From Holdemania massiliensis (GTDB taxonomy: Bacteria > Bacillota_I > Bacilli_A > Erysipelotrichales > Erysipelotrichaceae): a stretch of 64,000 nt of DNA. The stretch is from assembly GCF_022440805.1 (NCBI RefSeq), contig NZ_JAKNTK010000001.1, forward strand, positions 3,968,001-4,032,000. Direction: 5' to 3'. Positions 54,145 through 63,447 of the stretch are shown here, piece by piece. Every line of letters starts with the position of its first letter. The stretch's first letter is position 1. The notes under the pieces are model-generated. The model was given only the letters and a program-made list of their open reading frames with translations, made no database searches and was not told where the DNA came from. The position numbers and the translations under genes are program-made.

Positions 54145-55455
54145 ATGTACCGAACTGCGATTGAAAAATTAATAAAATGGAAAGCCAGTCCGCGCCGGAA
54201 GCCCTTAATTATTGAAGGGGCACGGCAGGTAGGGAAAACTTGGCTGATGAAGGAGTTTGGCAAACAAGCCTATGCAGATACCGTATATATTAACTTTGAT
54301 TCAAATTCCAGAATGGCGGAACTGTTTGCTTCGGATTTAGATACAGATCGTTTAATATTGGGCTTGGAATTGTATTCAGGCCGCAAAATTGACCCAAACA
54401 ACACGCTGCTGATTTTTGATGAAGTCCAGGAAGTTCCGCATGCTCTGGCCTCGCTCAAATATTTCTGCGAAAACGCTCCCCAATATCATATAATCTGCGC
54501 AGGTTCCCTGCTTGGAATCGCTTTGCATGAAGGTACGTCTTTTCCGGTTGGCAAAGTCAATTTTTTAAAGCTTTATCCTCTCACTTTTAAGGAGTTCCTG
54601 ATGGCTACCGGCAAGCAGCGCTTTTCCGAACTTCTTGACAGTCATGATTTTCAGATGATAACAAGTTTTAAACAAACCTATATCGATGCCTTAAAGCACT
54701 ATTTCTTTGTGGGAGGTATGCCTGAGGCTGTACAAAGCTTTGCGGAAAACAAAGATTTCAATGAAGTTCGTGAAATACAAAAGGGAATTCTTGAAGCTTA
54801 TGAACAAGATTTCTCCAAGCATGCCCCCAACGTTATTGTTCCAAAGATTCGTATGTTATGGAACAGTATACCTTCTCAGCTTGCGAAAGAAAACAAAAAA
54901 TTTATCTACGGTCTTATTCGTGAAGGCGCCCGTGCCAAAGAATATGAAGAGGCCTTGATGTGGCTCTGCGACTGCGGTCTTGTCCATAAGATCAGCCGGG
55001 TAAATACTGCAGGCATCCCTTTGAAAGCTTACGAAGACTTAAAGGCCTTCAAGCTGTTCGTCGTTGATGTTGGTTTACTTGGATGCCTGGTTGGACTTCA
55101 CCCGCACACTTTGCTGGACGGCAATGATCTCTTTATTGAGTTCAAGGGCGCCCTTACTGAACAGTATGTTTGCCAGCAGCTTAAAACCCTTGAAGATTTA
55201 GGCATTTACTATTACACCAATGACAGAGGCTCCTGTGAGATTGATTTCGTAGTGGATACGGGTGAACAAATCATTCCGGTTGAAGTTAAGGCTGAGGTCA
55301 ATCTTAAAGCTAAAAGTCTGAAATTTTACCATGAGAAATTTTCTCCGGAAATCTCTGTCCGGACATCCATGGCTGATTTCAAAAAAGAAGATTGGCTAAT
55401 TAATCTGCCGCTGTACCAAATAGAACAAATAACACGGATTGGGGAGGAAAAATAA
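54145..55455 (+). CDS. AAA ATPase with DUF4143 nuclease-like domain
   Basis: The start is ATG 54145, after GGGAGAGG. The 436-residue protein has a P-loop GARQVGKT (25-32), Walker B TLLIFDEVQEVP, and an AAA_14 region with CAGSLLGIALHEGTSFPVGK and VNFLKLYPLTFKEFL. The C-terminal DUF4143 part has GSCEIDFVVDTGEQIIPVEV with following Lys, the D...E-x-K pattern of restriction-endonuclease folds. These proteins are common, poorly understood, and often sit in mobile or defence-like places. It is separated from the next gene by a single base, so the two form an operon. Confidence 0.92.
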   Translation: MYRTAIEKLIKWKASPRRKPLIIEGARQVGKTWLMKEFGKQAYADTVYINFDSNSRMAELFASDLDTDRLILGLELYSGRKIDPNNTLLIFDEVQEVPHALASLKYFCENAPQYHIICAGSLLGIALHEGTSFPVGKVNFLKLYPLTFKEFLMATGKQRFSELLDSHDFQMITSFKQTYIDALKHYFFVGGMPEAVQSFAENKDFNEVREIQKGILEAYEQDFSKHAPNVIVPKIRMLWNSIPSQLAKENKKFIYGLIREGARAKEYEEALMWLCDCGLVHKISRVNTAGIPLKAYEDLKAFKLFVVDVGLLGCLVGLHPHTLLDGNDLFIEFKGALTEQYVCQQLKTLEDLGIYYYTNDRGSCEIDFVVDTGEQIIPVEVKAEVNLKAKSLKFYHEKFSPEISVRTSMADFKKEDWLINLPLYQIEQITRIGEEK

Positions 55456-55456
55456 A

Positions 55457-56350
55457 ATGGCGGATATTAAATTATTCAATATAAGCGGAAAGGTCAAAGA
55501 ATATCAGAGCAGTACAGTCAACCTGGAAAAGGAATTGCAAACTGTAATTGAAAATAATATGAGTGCTTTTTTCGGCGTTACGTTCCTTGCCTCCGAATAT
55601 CGGACAACAGACGGCGGCCGCATGGACAGCATTGGAATAGATGAAAATCACTGCCCCGTTATCTTCGAGTATAAGCGGTCGATGAAAGAAAATGTTATTA
55701 ATCAGGGTCTGTTTTATTTAAACTGGCTGCTGGATCATAAGGATAGCTTTAAAGTTCTTGTTATAAATAAACTTGGCTTAACTTTCGCTGACAAGATTGA
55801 TTGGACAATGCCGCGTGTCATTTGTATTGCAAGTGATTTTACAAAATATGATGAATCCGCAATTAAACAGATGAATCGCAATATCAGCCTGATCCGTTAT
55901 AAAAAGTTTGGTAAAGACCTACTGATGTTTGAGCAAATCAATGAAAATATCGCTTCGGTCATTCACGAGGAGAATGCAGTTAACAAGCCGAAATCCACAG
56001 ATAAAACCTTTGAGGAACAGATTGCCGGAGCGGATAAAGAAATTAAACTGCTTTATCAGGATTTATCCAACTACATTTTAAGTCTTGGAGATGATATCAA
56101 CGAATCTCATCTGAAACTGTATGCGGCATTCAAGAAAATTCGTAATATTGTTACGGTGGTTGCTTTGAAAAAGAAACTGGTTATCAATCTTCCTCTTGAT
56201 GTGAATACAGTGACTTTCGAGGAAGGCTTTTCCCGCGATGTTACCAATATTGGTCATTGGGGCTGCGGTGCAGTTGAATTGCATTTGAAAAATAAAGCTG
56301 ACTTCGAAAAAGCGAAAACGCTGATTGATCGTGCCTATAACGAAAATTGA
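55457..56350 (+). CDS. PD-(D/E)XK-like / DUF5655 protein coupled to the ATPase
   Basis: The start is ATG 55457, after GGGGAGG. The 297-residue protein has an N-terminal domain with RMDSIGID...CPVIFEYKRS: Asp57, Glu71 and Lys73 fit a PD-(D/E)XK nuclease site. The C-terminal ~95 residues match DUF5655 (LKLYAAFKKIRNIVTVVALK, and RDVTNIGHWGCGAVELHL). Such proteins are usually annotated as predicted endonucleases or transport proteins without evidence. It is 1 bp after the ATPase stop, so they probably act together. Slightly lower GC than neighbours suggests acquisition. Confidence 0.85.
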   Translation: MADIKLFNISGKVKEYQSSTVNLEKELQTVIENNMSAFFGVTFLASEYRTTDGGRMDSIGIDENHCPVIFEYKRSMKENVINQGLFYLNWLLDHKDSFKVLVINKLGLTFADKIDWTMPRVICIASDFTKYDESAIKQMNRNISLIRYKKFGKDLLMFEQINENIASVIHEENAVNKPKSTDKTFEEQIAGADKEIKLLYQDLSNYILSLGDDINESHLKLYAAFKKIRNIVTVVALKKKLVINLPLDVNTVTFEEGFSRDVTNIGHWGCGAVELHLKNKADFEKAKTLIDRAYNEN

Positions 56351-56453
56351 GTATAGAAAGAAAATACGCGAATAAGCCTCTAAAAATAATAGAAAAAACG
56401 GGTATCCCTTGTTATGATTAAGGTAACAAAGACCAAAAGAAAGAGGTGATCCC

Positions 56454-56747
56454 ATGAATCCGATTTTCGATTTTCTTGTTCATCTGATGATTCTGTTTCT
56501 GGATCGTACCGCCAGGTCCCCATCCTTGCCGCGGCCGCTGCGGGCAGCGGGTCTTTTCCTTACCTCGCTGGTATTTCTTTTTCTGATCGGTTTTTCAGGA
56601 TGGCTGGGTTTTCAGGCTTGGATGGCTTTGCAGCGCCAGTCCATGACCACCGCCGTATTTCTAACGCTTTTCACAGTGGGACTTGTGGGTTTCTGCATTC
56701 TGTTGTTAAGAAGCCTGCAAACCGCACTGCGCCAGACCGCAAAGTAA
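56454..56747 (+). CDS. Small membrane protein of unknown function
   Basis: A 97-residue protein behind AGAGGTG. Three hydrophobic segments are visible at about 3-17, 31-56 and 65-83; a short basic stretch DRTARSPSLPRPLRA separates the first two. No family recognised. It may be independent of the ATPase pair, since a 103-bp gap precedes it. Confidence 0.65.
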   Translation: MNPIFDFLVHLMILFLDRTARSPSLPRPLRAAGLFLTSLVFLFLIGFSGWLGFQAWMALQRQSMTTAVFLTLFTVGLVGFCILLLRSLQTALRQTAK

Positions 56748-56844
56748 GCGTCAGACTTTGCATTTCCTTTGTCACGCTGAAGAAGCAAATTTTATCAAGA
56801 GTGATCGAACAGCCGTCCCCTTAAGCCCTGCATTTATTAAGCAT

Positions 56845-56895
56845 AAAAGCTCTTTCTCCGATGACTTGTAGTCGCTGGAGAAAGAGCTTTATTTT
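56845..56895. terminator. Strong convergent terminator
   Basis: AAAAGCTCTTTCTCC and GGAGAAAGAGCTTT form a long stem with U-tracts on both strands, at the end of rsmI. Confidence 0.92.
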
Positions 56896-57745
56896 AGGAT
56901 TCCTGATGATAAACCCGATAGATTTCGTTTTTAGAAATTCCGGCTTCCTTGGCAATTTGTTTAATCGCTTCCGAAGCTGACATTCCGGATTGAATTCGTT
57001 CGTTGATCTGTTCCGTGATCAGCGCCATATCGACTGCCGGTTCACTTTCTTCAGCACAGCCTTCAATCACGACGACCATCTCGCCTTTAAGACCGCAGGC
57101 GGCATCTTTCAGCTCACTGAGCGTACCGCGCAGAAATTCTTCATGCCGCTTCGTGATTTCCCGTGCCAGACAAGCTTTGCGGTCGCCGAACACATCCAGG
57201 CAATGTCCCAGCATGCGTTCGATCCGATGCGGTGCTTCATAGAAAATCATCGTAAACGGCAAGGTTTTCATCCCTTCCAGCTCCCGCACACATTCACGGT
57301 CATTGCTGGAAAGAAAGCCTTTGAACAAGAAAGGCTGTGCCTTTAACCCGGAAGCCACCAACGCATTAATCGAAGCGCTGCAGCCGGACACCGGGACAAC
57401 ATTGTAGCCCGCGGCGGTGACCTGTTCGACAATATTCTGACCGGGATCGGAAATCAGCGGATAACCAGCATCAGAAACCACCGCCACCGACTGTCCCTGT
57501 TCGAGCAGGTTCAGCAAACCCTTCGCACTTTCCCGTTCATTGTGGGAATGGTGAGCGATCAGGCGCGTATGGATATCAAAAACTTGAAGCAGCTTCATCG
57601 TATTGCGGGTATCTTCGGCGGCGATCACATCCACCGTGCGCAGAATCTCGATCGCCCGCGGCGTCATTTCATCCAGATTACCAATCGGCGTTGGAACGAG
57701 ATACAACGTTGGTTTTTCATTGGAAAAACTTTGCTGCCGAATCAT
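56894..57745 (-). CDS. rsmI: 16S rRNA (cytidine1402-2'-O)-methyltransferase
   Basis: The 283-residue protein has the tetrapyrrole-methylase fold: LYLVPTPIGNLDEMTPRAIE at the N-terminus, DVIAAEDTRNTMKLL, SVAVVSDAGYPLISDPG for SAM binding, and FYEAPHRI. It 2'-O-methylates C1402 in the ribosomal P-site with RsmH. It overlaps ricT by 4 bp. The tmk-holB-ricT-rsmI order is the conserved Firmicutes cluster, with yabA and trmN6 missing. Confidence 0.98.
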   Translation of the reverse strand: MIRQQSFSNEKPTLYLVPTPIGNLDEMTPRAIEILRTVDVIAAEDTRNTMKLLQVFDIHTRLIAHHSHNERESAKGLLNLLEQGQSVAVVSDAGYPLISDPGQNIVEQVTAAGYNVVPVSGCSASINALVASGLKAQPFLFKGFLSSNDRECVRELEGMKTLPFTMIFYEAPHRIERMLGHCLDVFGDRKACLAREITKRHEEFLRGTLSELKDAACGLKGEMVVVIEGCAEESEPAVDMALITEQINERIQSGMSASEAIKQIAKEAGISKNEIYRVYHQES

Positions 57746-59067
57746 TTCTGACCCTCTCCCGTCTCATTTTTCGGCTGTCCCTCCCGACGGCCCGGATGCC
57801 GGCGCCGCCGATTCGGCCGTTTATGCTCCTGCGGTTTGACTTCGCCTTCCGTGGTCTGCGGCTTGACTTCGGCCTCAGACTTCATTTCTTTAACGCCCTC
57901 ACGCGGCTTTTGATTTCTGCGGTTTTCCTGTGGTTTGCGCTCCGGACGTTGATCCTCAGCTTTTCGTTCTTCCGCTTTCTTTTCTGCCTTCTTCTCCACA
58001 GGACGTTTTACGCCCTCTTTGCGTTCCGGCTTCTTTTCTTCCGCCAGCTTTTTATCGTTCGCTTTCCGTTCTTCCCTGCGCTGGGCATCCTTATTTTCCC
58101 CACGGCGTTCCGGACTTTCCTTGCGGTCGTTTTCCTTGCGTTCCTCTTTGCGCTCCGGACGAACTTCTTTTTCTTTGTTCTTGGCATTCTGGGCTTCCGG
58201 ACGGCGGAATACGCCCTTTTCCATCAAATCCGTCAAGGCGATGAACTGCACGTTTTCACGGTTTTCCAGTTTGGCAGTGCCGTTGATCACATTCATCGAC
58301 GTCACGCGGTACAGCTTGCCTTCATATTCAACCTGGGCGTTCATCTTCGGCAAGCCAGCGCGCAGCTGCTTGTAATTTTCATCTTCAAATTTCAGACAGC
58401 ACATCAATTTGCCGCACTGTCCGGACAGTTTCTGAATATTCAGTGCCAACAGCTGATTTTTCGCCATGTTGATCGACACGACGTCAAAATCGTCCATAAA
58501 CCGTGAACAGCACGTTTCCATCCCGCAGGTTCCCAAACCGCCGATAATCTTGGCTTTGTCCCGCGGGCCGATCTGCCGCAGCTCAATCCGGCATTTGAAA
58601 ATACCGGCCAGCTCCTTTAACAGTTCACGGAAATCAACGCGTTCATCCGCGACATAGACAAAGATAATCTTGCTTCGATCCAACGTGTACTCACAGCTGA
58701 TCAAATTCATATCCAACTTCAGACGCGCTACCGCTTCCTGACAACGGGTCAGAGCTTCCTTTGCCAGATCTTTATTTTCAGCATACATCTCCCGGTCACG
58801 CCGGCTGGCCTTGCGCAGTACTGGTTTCAACGGTGTATTCTGAGTATGCATCGATACATCGCGAAGATTGCTGATAATCTCGCCCATTTCCACGCCGCGG
58901 ACCGTTTCTACAACGACATAATCTCCATATTCCAGCGTCTCATCGTCGGTGCCGAAGCTGTAAGCCTTCCGTGAATTCTTAAACCGCACTGAAACGACAA
59001 AGCGGTACGCCGGTGCAACAGGTTTGACTTCTTCCGTCGTTACCGCTGCTTCCTGATTCTCACTCAT
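57742..59067 (-). CDS. ricT: RicT/YaaT (PSP1 domain) with long charged tail
   Basis: The 441-residue protein has a PSP1 core (~20-280): GDYVVVETVRGVEMGEIISN, then GGLGTCGMETCCSRFMDDFD and LSGQCGKLMCCLKFEDENYK, whose Cys cluster matches the iron-sulfur ligands of the RicAFT complex. RicT helps RNase Y process mRNAs. The last ~150 residues are extremely rich in Lys, Glu, Arg and Gln (PERKEERKEND, EERKAEDQRPERK) ending in basic RRRRHPGRREGQ. B. subtilis YaaT lacks such a tail, which may be an RNA-binding or tethering extension. No ricA or ricF is nearby. Confidence 0.95.
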   Translation of the reverse strand: MSENQEAAVTTEEVKPVAPAYRFVVSVRFKNSRKAYSFGTDDETLEYGDYVVVETVRGVEMGEIISNLRDVSMHTQNTPLKPVLRKASRRDREMYAENKDLAKEALTRCQEAVARLKLDMNLISCEYTLDRSKIIFVYVADERVDFRELLKELAGIFKCRIELRQIGPRDKAKIIGGLGTCGMETCCSRFMDDFDVVSINMAKNQLLALNIQKLSGQCGKLMCCLKFEDENYKQLRAGLPKMNAQVEYEGKLYRVTSMNVINGTAKLENRENVQFIALTDLMEKGVFRRPEAQNAKNKEKEVRPERKEERKENDRKESPERRGENKDAQRREERKANDKKLAEEKKPERKEGVKRPVEKKAEKKAEERKAEDQRPERKPQENRRNQKPREGVKEMKSEAEVKPQTTEGEVKPQEHKRPNRRRRHPGRREGQPKNETGEGQK

Positions 59068-60061
59068 GAATCATTCCCTCCTTCATTTGATAAATTAACT
59101 GATCCGCCAATAACGGCAGATTATAACTGCGGGACAGCTTGTCCCGGCATTCTAATAAAACAATGATCAGACGATCCAGCCGCAGCGGACGCTGATTCCA
59201 TTTGACCACTTCCTCAGCCATCCAGGCCGGGCCTTCGGTATGCCCTACCGCCGCATCACGGAAAAATTGAAGCAGACAATCGAGAAAATAGCCAAAGGTT
59301 CGCTTATCCTTCTCTTTATCCTTGCTTCCCAGATACTCGGTCTGCATCCAGACCAGCACTTCTTCTTCCCGCACAGGAAATTCCCGGATAAACCGCCGCA
59401 TCATCAGCATTCCGTTCTGATATGCTTCATCCTCAGCCGTGGCCTTGATCTGATCCACATCGCGGATCAGATGCGACAACAGATAGCCGTCGGTTTCATC
59501 CAACTGTTCTTCTAAGGCGATCTGATGAATCTGACGCTGCGTCAGCGGCCGGAACGTCAGGGTCTGACAGCGGGAAACAATTGTCGGCAGAATGCGGTCC
59601 TGATTTTCTACAATCAGAATCGCCAGCGTATCCGAGCCCTGCGGCTCTTCGAGAAATTTCAGCAGGCTGTTCAAGGCTTCCGGCGTCGTGTTTTCCGCGT
59701 TGTTGAGAATATAGACTTTTTGACCGCTGCGTTCCAGTCCGGTTTTGTTAAACCGCTCCTGCAGACTCAGAATTTCATCTTTCTTAATCGACTTGGCCGC
59801 TCCATCCAAAACGATCAGGTCAGCATAGTTTTCTTCAGCAACCCGCCGGCACTCATCGCATTCTTCACAGGCAAAACCTTCATGAACATGCGAACAGATC
59901 AAGCTCTGTGCCAGCAGCAGTGCTGTTTCCAGTCTTGGCGTTCCCTTTTGTCCGACAAACAAAAACGCATGTGCCAGCTTCTTCTGAACTAAGGCGTGTT
60001 TCAGCGTTTGATAAACTACCGGCTGCTGAACCGCAAGCCGCTCAGCGAACTTCACGGTCAA
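59060..60061 (-). CDS. holB: DNA polymerase III delta' subunit
   Basis: The start is probably TTG 60061, 6 nt after GGAG; GTG 60055 is an alternative. The 333-residue clamp-loader subunit has the N-terminal AAA+ fold (KKLAHAFLFVGQKGTPRLET), a Cys4 zinc motif (CSHVHEGFACEECDEC), KVYILNNAENTTPEALNSLL, and the SRC motif in IVSRCQTLTFRPL. The P-loop is degenerate (GQKGTPRLE), as expected for a non-hydrolysing delta'. It overlaps tmk by 20 bp and ricT by 8 bp. Confidence 0.96.
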   Translation of the reverse strand: MTVKFAERLAVQQPVVYQTLKHALVQKKLAHAFLFVGQKGTPRLETALLLAQSLICSHVHEGFACEECDECRRVAEENYADLIVLDGAAKSIKKDEILSLQERFNKTGLERSGQKVYILNNAENTTPEALNSLLKFLEEPQGSDTLAILIVENQDRILPTIVSRCQTLTFRPLTQRQIHQIALEEQLDETDGYLLSHLIRDVDQIKATAEDEAYQNGMLMMRRFIREFPVREEEVLVWMQTEYLGSKDKEKDKRTFGYFLDCLLQFFRDAAVGHTEGPAWMAEEVVKWNQRPLRLDRLIIVLLECRDKLSRSYNLPLLADQLIYQMKEGMIHE

Positions 60062-60677
60062 TCAGCGCTCCAATCGCTTCCAGACAGGCATCGATCACCT
60101 GATCTGCCGGTTTAGACGCATCGATCATGATCATCCGATCGTGAAAACGCTCGCGTACCTGTTGATAGCCTTCGCAGACACGCAGATGGAAATCGATTTT
60201 TTCCTGATCCAGCCGATCCTTGTTCTGCCGGCCTGCAATTCGATCCAGCCCCTGCTGCGCGGTCAGATCCAGATATAAGGTTTTATCCGGCCAATGGCCT
60301 TCAATCGCAAATTCATTGATCGACAGCACTTCCTCGATGCCCAGATTCCGGCCAACGCCCTGATAAGCCAGGGAACTGTCGACGAACCGATCACAGATCA
60401 CAACCTTGCCGGCGGCCAGTGCCGGCAGCACTTTTTCAATCAGATGCTGACGCCGGGCTGCAGCGTAAAGCAAGGCTTCCGTCTTGCTGTCCATCGACGT
60501 ATTGGCCGGATCCAAAATCACGGAGCGAATCTGTTCCGCGATCTCAATCCCTCCCGGCTCCCGGGTATATACCGTATCAATGCCCTTTTCCTGCAGGCGT
60601 TTTGCCACTGCAGTGCTGACTGTGGTTTTTCCGCTGCCGTCCGGGCCTTCAAATGTAATAAAAAATCCTTTTTTCAT
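60042..60677 (-). CDS. tmk: Thymidylate kinase
   Basis: The 211-residue protein has P-loop FEGPDGSGKTT, the DRX motif in VICDRFVDSSLAYQG, the TREPGG substrate loop, and a LID at AGRQNKDRLDQE. It phosphorylates dTMP to dTDP for DNA synthesis. It is the first gene of the tmk-holB-ricT-rsmI operon. Confidence 0.98.
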   Translation of the reverse strand: MKKGFFITFEGPDGSGKTTVSTAVAKRLQEKGIDTVYTREPGGIEIAEQIRSVILDPANTSMDSKTEALLYAAARRQHLIEKVLPALAAGKVVICDRFVDSSLAYQGVGRNLGIEEVLSINEFAIEGHWPDKTLYLDLTAQQGLDRIAGRQNKDRLDQEKIDFHLRVCEGYQQVRERFHDRMIMIDASKPADQVIDACLEAIGALIDREVR

Positions 60678-60770
60678 GTGCTTTCACCCTTGATCTCTTG
60701 TGCTATTATATCACGGTTATCCACCATTACGCCACAACCTTTCCCTTCCTGTTCTCCGTCTTTGGGCAAC

Positions 60771-60796
60771 AAAAAGAACTGCCTGCTCAGGGCAGA
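60771..60796 (-). terminator. Terminator of the 60849 lipoprotein gene
   Basis: On the - strand CTGCC and GGCAG flank a five-base loop and are followed by TTCTTTTTG. Confidence 0.65.
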
Positions 60797-60848
60797 CAGC
60801 TCGGTTTTGTTTTCTTTTTCAGCTCAGGGAAAAAACGGAATGAAACGC

Positions 60849-62261
60849 CTACTTTCGGGAAGCCCTAATCAGCCGATAAAAATGTTCATCGCCAGTATCT
60901 TCGAGTTCCGCACTCCAATGCGGCAACCGGTCCAGATTTTCCTTGACGGTCTGAACGATCTGCGGATTAGCATTGTTTCCTTTCACCTCCGCAACCTTCA
61001 CACCTTCAACAAACAGTTCATTATCTTTCCACTCCACACGATAGGCAACAAAATCCACGGTGATTCGATTGTCCTTTTTCGTCTGATCCAGAATCATGAT
61101 TCCTGGGCTGGCCGGCAGCCAGTCGCCTTCCCGTGAATAAGTGATGTAGCTATTGGCACTCTGACTGTAAACAGCGCCGCTGCTCAGTTTGCGATTTTCA
61201 TAATCATCATAAACAAAGTCCTGACCTGTTAAGACTTTGGCAGCCCGATTCATCTCTGGCTGCGTAGTCAACGCGCCATAACCTTCCGGGATCGCAAAGT
61301 CCGCAAAACGTACCTGACCTTCGCGATCTTTGCAATACTTACCATCACAGCCATAATTAGGAATCACACTCATTAAACTCGGCGCCAGTGCTTCCCAATC
61401 AATCTTTGACGGATCATCAAAGCCCTGCTTCATCGCCGTAAACAAATACAGCGTGCGCTGCAGCTTATTGGCTTCCGACAAAGATATATCCGTGATTTCA
61501 TTGAAATTCATCTCAACTTCCAGCGTAATATCCGGAGTTATTGAACCGGGTTCCAAAATATTAACCATTTTATCCAGGGGTCTTTCGACATTCACTGTCC
61601 CGGCGGTTGAGTTTGTATGCGCCTGACTTGCTTTGACAGCCTGTTCGATCAGCGCCTGCTGAACAACCGATTGATTCCAGTATCGCTTCATATAGCTCAG
61701 ACATTGACCATACAGCGACGGTGAGAAATTCATCTTCTGCCCCTTCGTTGAAGACCCACTTTCCCCATCCTGAATTTCAATCTTCTTCGGATCAAATTGA
61801 ATTGGATAATGCTGCCGGTCTTCCGTATCCACTGCGGACTGCCAGGAAAAATCTGAACCGTCCAGCCGCATGTTCAGCTGAGCCGAGAACACAGCGGTTT
61901 TCATGACGCGGTCTTTCTTCTTGTATTCAATTGTAACGTCCGGAAAGTCAAACGTGATTTCCTCGTTGATCAGGTTCACCACAATATCGCCTTGCTTCAG
62001 ATCATCTGTGAAAACCCAAGCAGAATCTGTCATCTCCAGCTGATAATCATGGCTGAATTCGTAAAGTGCAGTGTCCATATCCCGCAGCCAGATCGGTTTT
62101 GATGAATCCTCTTTTTCAATCGTTTCTGGACTCAGCGTGGACGTGGGAACTATGGAAGGCTGCGGCAGCTCCGGCCCTTCCTGCACGCTGCAGCCACAAA
62201 GCAGAACTGCCAGGATCCCTAACCCCCATCGGTATCCCTTCTTCCATTGTTGTTTTAACAT
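60849..62261 (-). CDS. Large lipoprotein of unknown function
   Basis: The ATG at 62261 follows GGGGGTG; longer readings lack a site. The 470-residue protein has lipobox LLCGC, a Ser/Pro/Thr-rich spacer and a large extracytoplasmic domain. It is rich in beta-type sequence (ITFDFPDVTIEYKKKDRVMK, MNFNEITDISLSEANKLQRT). No family recognised. It is separated from the tmk operon by a terminator. GC is normal. Probably a surface protein of the envelope. Confidence 0.75.
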   Translation of the reverse strand: MLKQQWKKGYRWGLGILAVLLCGCSVQEGPELPQPSIVPTSTLSPETIEKEDSSKPIWLRDMDTALYEFSHDYQLEMTDSAWVFTDDLKQGDIVVNLINEEITFDFPDVTIEYKKKDRVMKTAVFSAQLNMRLDGSDFSWQSAVDTEDRQHYPIQFDPKKIEIQDGESGSSTKGQKMNFSPSLYGQCLSYMKRYWNQSVVQQALIEQAVKASQAHTNSTAGTVNVERPLDKMVNILEPGSITPDITLEVEMNFNEITDISLSEANKLQRTLYLFTAMKQGFDDPSKIDWEALAPSLMSVIPNYGCDGKYCKDREGQVRFADFAIPEGYGALTTQPEMNRAAKVLTGQDFVYDDYENRKLSSGAVYSQSANSYITYSREGDWLPASPGIMILDQTKKDNRITVDFVAYRVEWKDNELFVEGVKVAEVKGNNANPQIVQTVKENLDRLPHWSAELEDTGDEHFYRLIRASRK

Positions 62262-62413
62262 ACTTTCACCCCCTGTCTTTTTGTATGTTTTCCTTACTTT
62301 CATTATATAGGGCGGATGGATGGGAAAGCAAGCGTTTCCGGGAAAGATCAGGCGGCAGAACCGCAGTGAGCTGCCCCTTCTGCACATGTCGCAAGTCCGC
62401 CTTAGTATAAAGT

Positions 62414-62456
62414 AAAAAAAGAAATCCGTGGTTTCAAGGAAAAAGAACGGATTTCC
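62414..62456 (-). terminator. Terminator of the 62520 tetR gene
   Basis: On the - strand AAATCCGT and ACGGATTT arms are followed by CTTTTTTTACTTT. Confidence 0.8.
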
Positions 62457-62519
62457 AATATCAATTTAGATTATTTAAAGTCATGCTCGGATTTGACAGC
62501 CTGTTCTGCCGGCAAATGT

Positions 62520-63236
62520 CTACCTCAGCAGCTGGCTTTCACAATATTCCCGAAGCTGCGCAGTTTCCTGTTCATAGAGCTTCGGTACATTCTGAACCGG
62601 AAGGACGTCGGCCGGATCGCACAGCTGGTACGGATATTCCTCACGATAACGGAACCCCTCAAATAAGATCGGCATATCCTGCTGCATGCGCAAATGCAGA
62701 TCATACGCCCCATCCATGCTCGCCCAGTCAAAATTATAGCCGCGGGTCGCCGCCATCACCAGATCAGCCAGCTGCTGCGGTGTTTGATCAGCCCGAATCT
62801 GCCGGCGAACCTGGCCATTATAAATCACTGTGCACAGGATGATAAAATACGGACGATTGCGCGGGAACAGCTGTTCCACAGTCAGGGAAACTCGTGCCTT
62901 TAAGTATTCCAAGGTCAGCGTTTTATCCGAAGCTGACGCATCCCGACTGAAAAAATGGGCAAACTGAATTAAACTGTCCCAGGCATCCGGATTGTCGATC
63001 AACCGATGCGCGACCTCTAAAAATCCCATATCAAATTTTTTAAACTGGCTGATAATTAAATCATTTTTATTATTAAAATAGTGATAAAACGTTCCCACCG
63101 AAACTTCGGCTTCCTCACAGATATCAGTAATCAGTGTATAGGCCATTCCTTTGCGAATAAAACAGGTGTTGGCGGCTTCTACAATCTTCTGCTGCGTTCT
63201 GATTTTCTGTTCCTGACGGCTTGTCATTTTTTCCAT
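62520..63236 (-). CDS. TetR-family regulator next to the 63448 reductase
   Basis: A 238-residue protein with a clear TetR helix-turn-helix: RTQQKIVEAANTCFIRKGMA, TLITDICEEAEVSVGTFYHY, and FNNKNDLIISQF. The C-terminal ligand domain is unrecognised. It is downstream of, and on the same strand as, the reductase running in from the right edge, separated by a terminator. The layout mirrors the 45372 reductase with its tetR gene. Confidence 0.93.
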   Translation of the reverse strand: MEKMTSRQEQKIRTQQKIVEAANTCFIRKGMAYTLITDICEEAEVSVGTFYHYFNNKNDLIISQFKKFDMGFLEVAHRLIDNPDAWDSLIQFAHFFSRDASASDKTLTLEYLKARVSLTVEQLFPRNRPYFIILCTVIYNGQVRRQIRADQTPQQLADLVMAATRGYNFDWASMDGAYDLHLRMQQDMPILFEGFRYREEYPYQLCDPADVLPVQNVPKLYEQETAQLREYCESQLLR

Positions 63237-63367
63237 AGCTGTGCCTCATTCTCTATCTTATTATAATGAAACGCAGAAGAGGTGTCAAACAACAAGACAT
63301 CCTCAGCCTTCTGCTTGAAAGCTTGGGCCAGCGGATACGTCTAGTTTCAACGGCCTTTCCCGAATAG

Positions 63368-63409
63368 AAGAAAACCTCCCGCAGTTTTCTTAAGAAGCTG
63401 CGAGAGGCT
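63368..63409 (-). terminator. Terminator of the 63448 reductase
   Basis: On the - strand CCTCTCGCAG and CTGCGGGAGG (one mismatch) are followed by TTTTCTTC. Confidence 0.8.
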
Positions 63410-63447
63410 TGTACGTCCTCTATTCTATGTCGTGATGATTGCTGGAT

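Noticed and set aside
57691..58506. 271-codon hydrophobic-looking frame on the + strand
   Set aside because: It is antisense to the Lys/Glu-rich tail of ricT; that codon bias creates long Phe/Leu-rich frames on the other strand.
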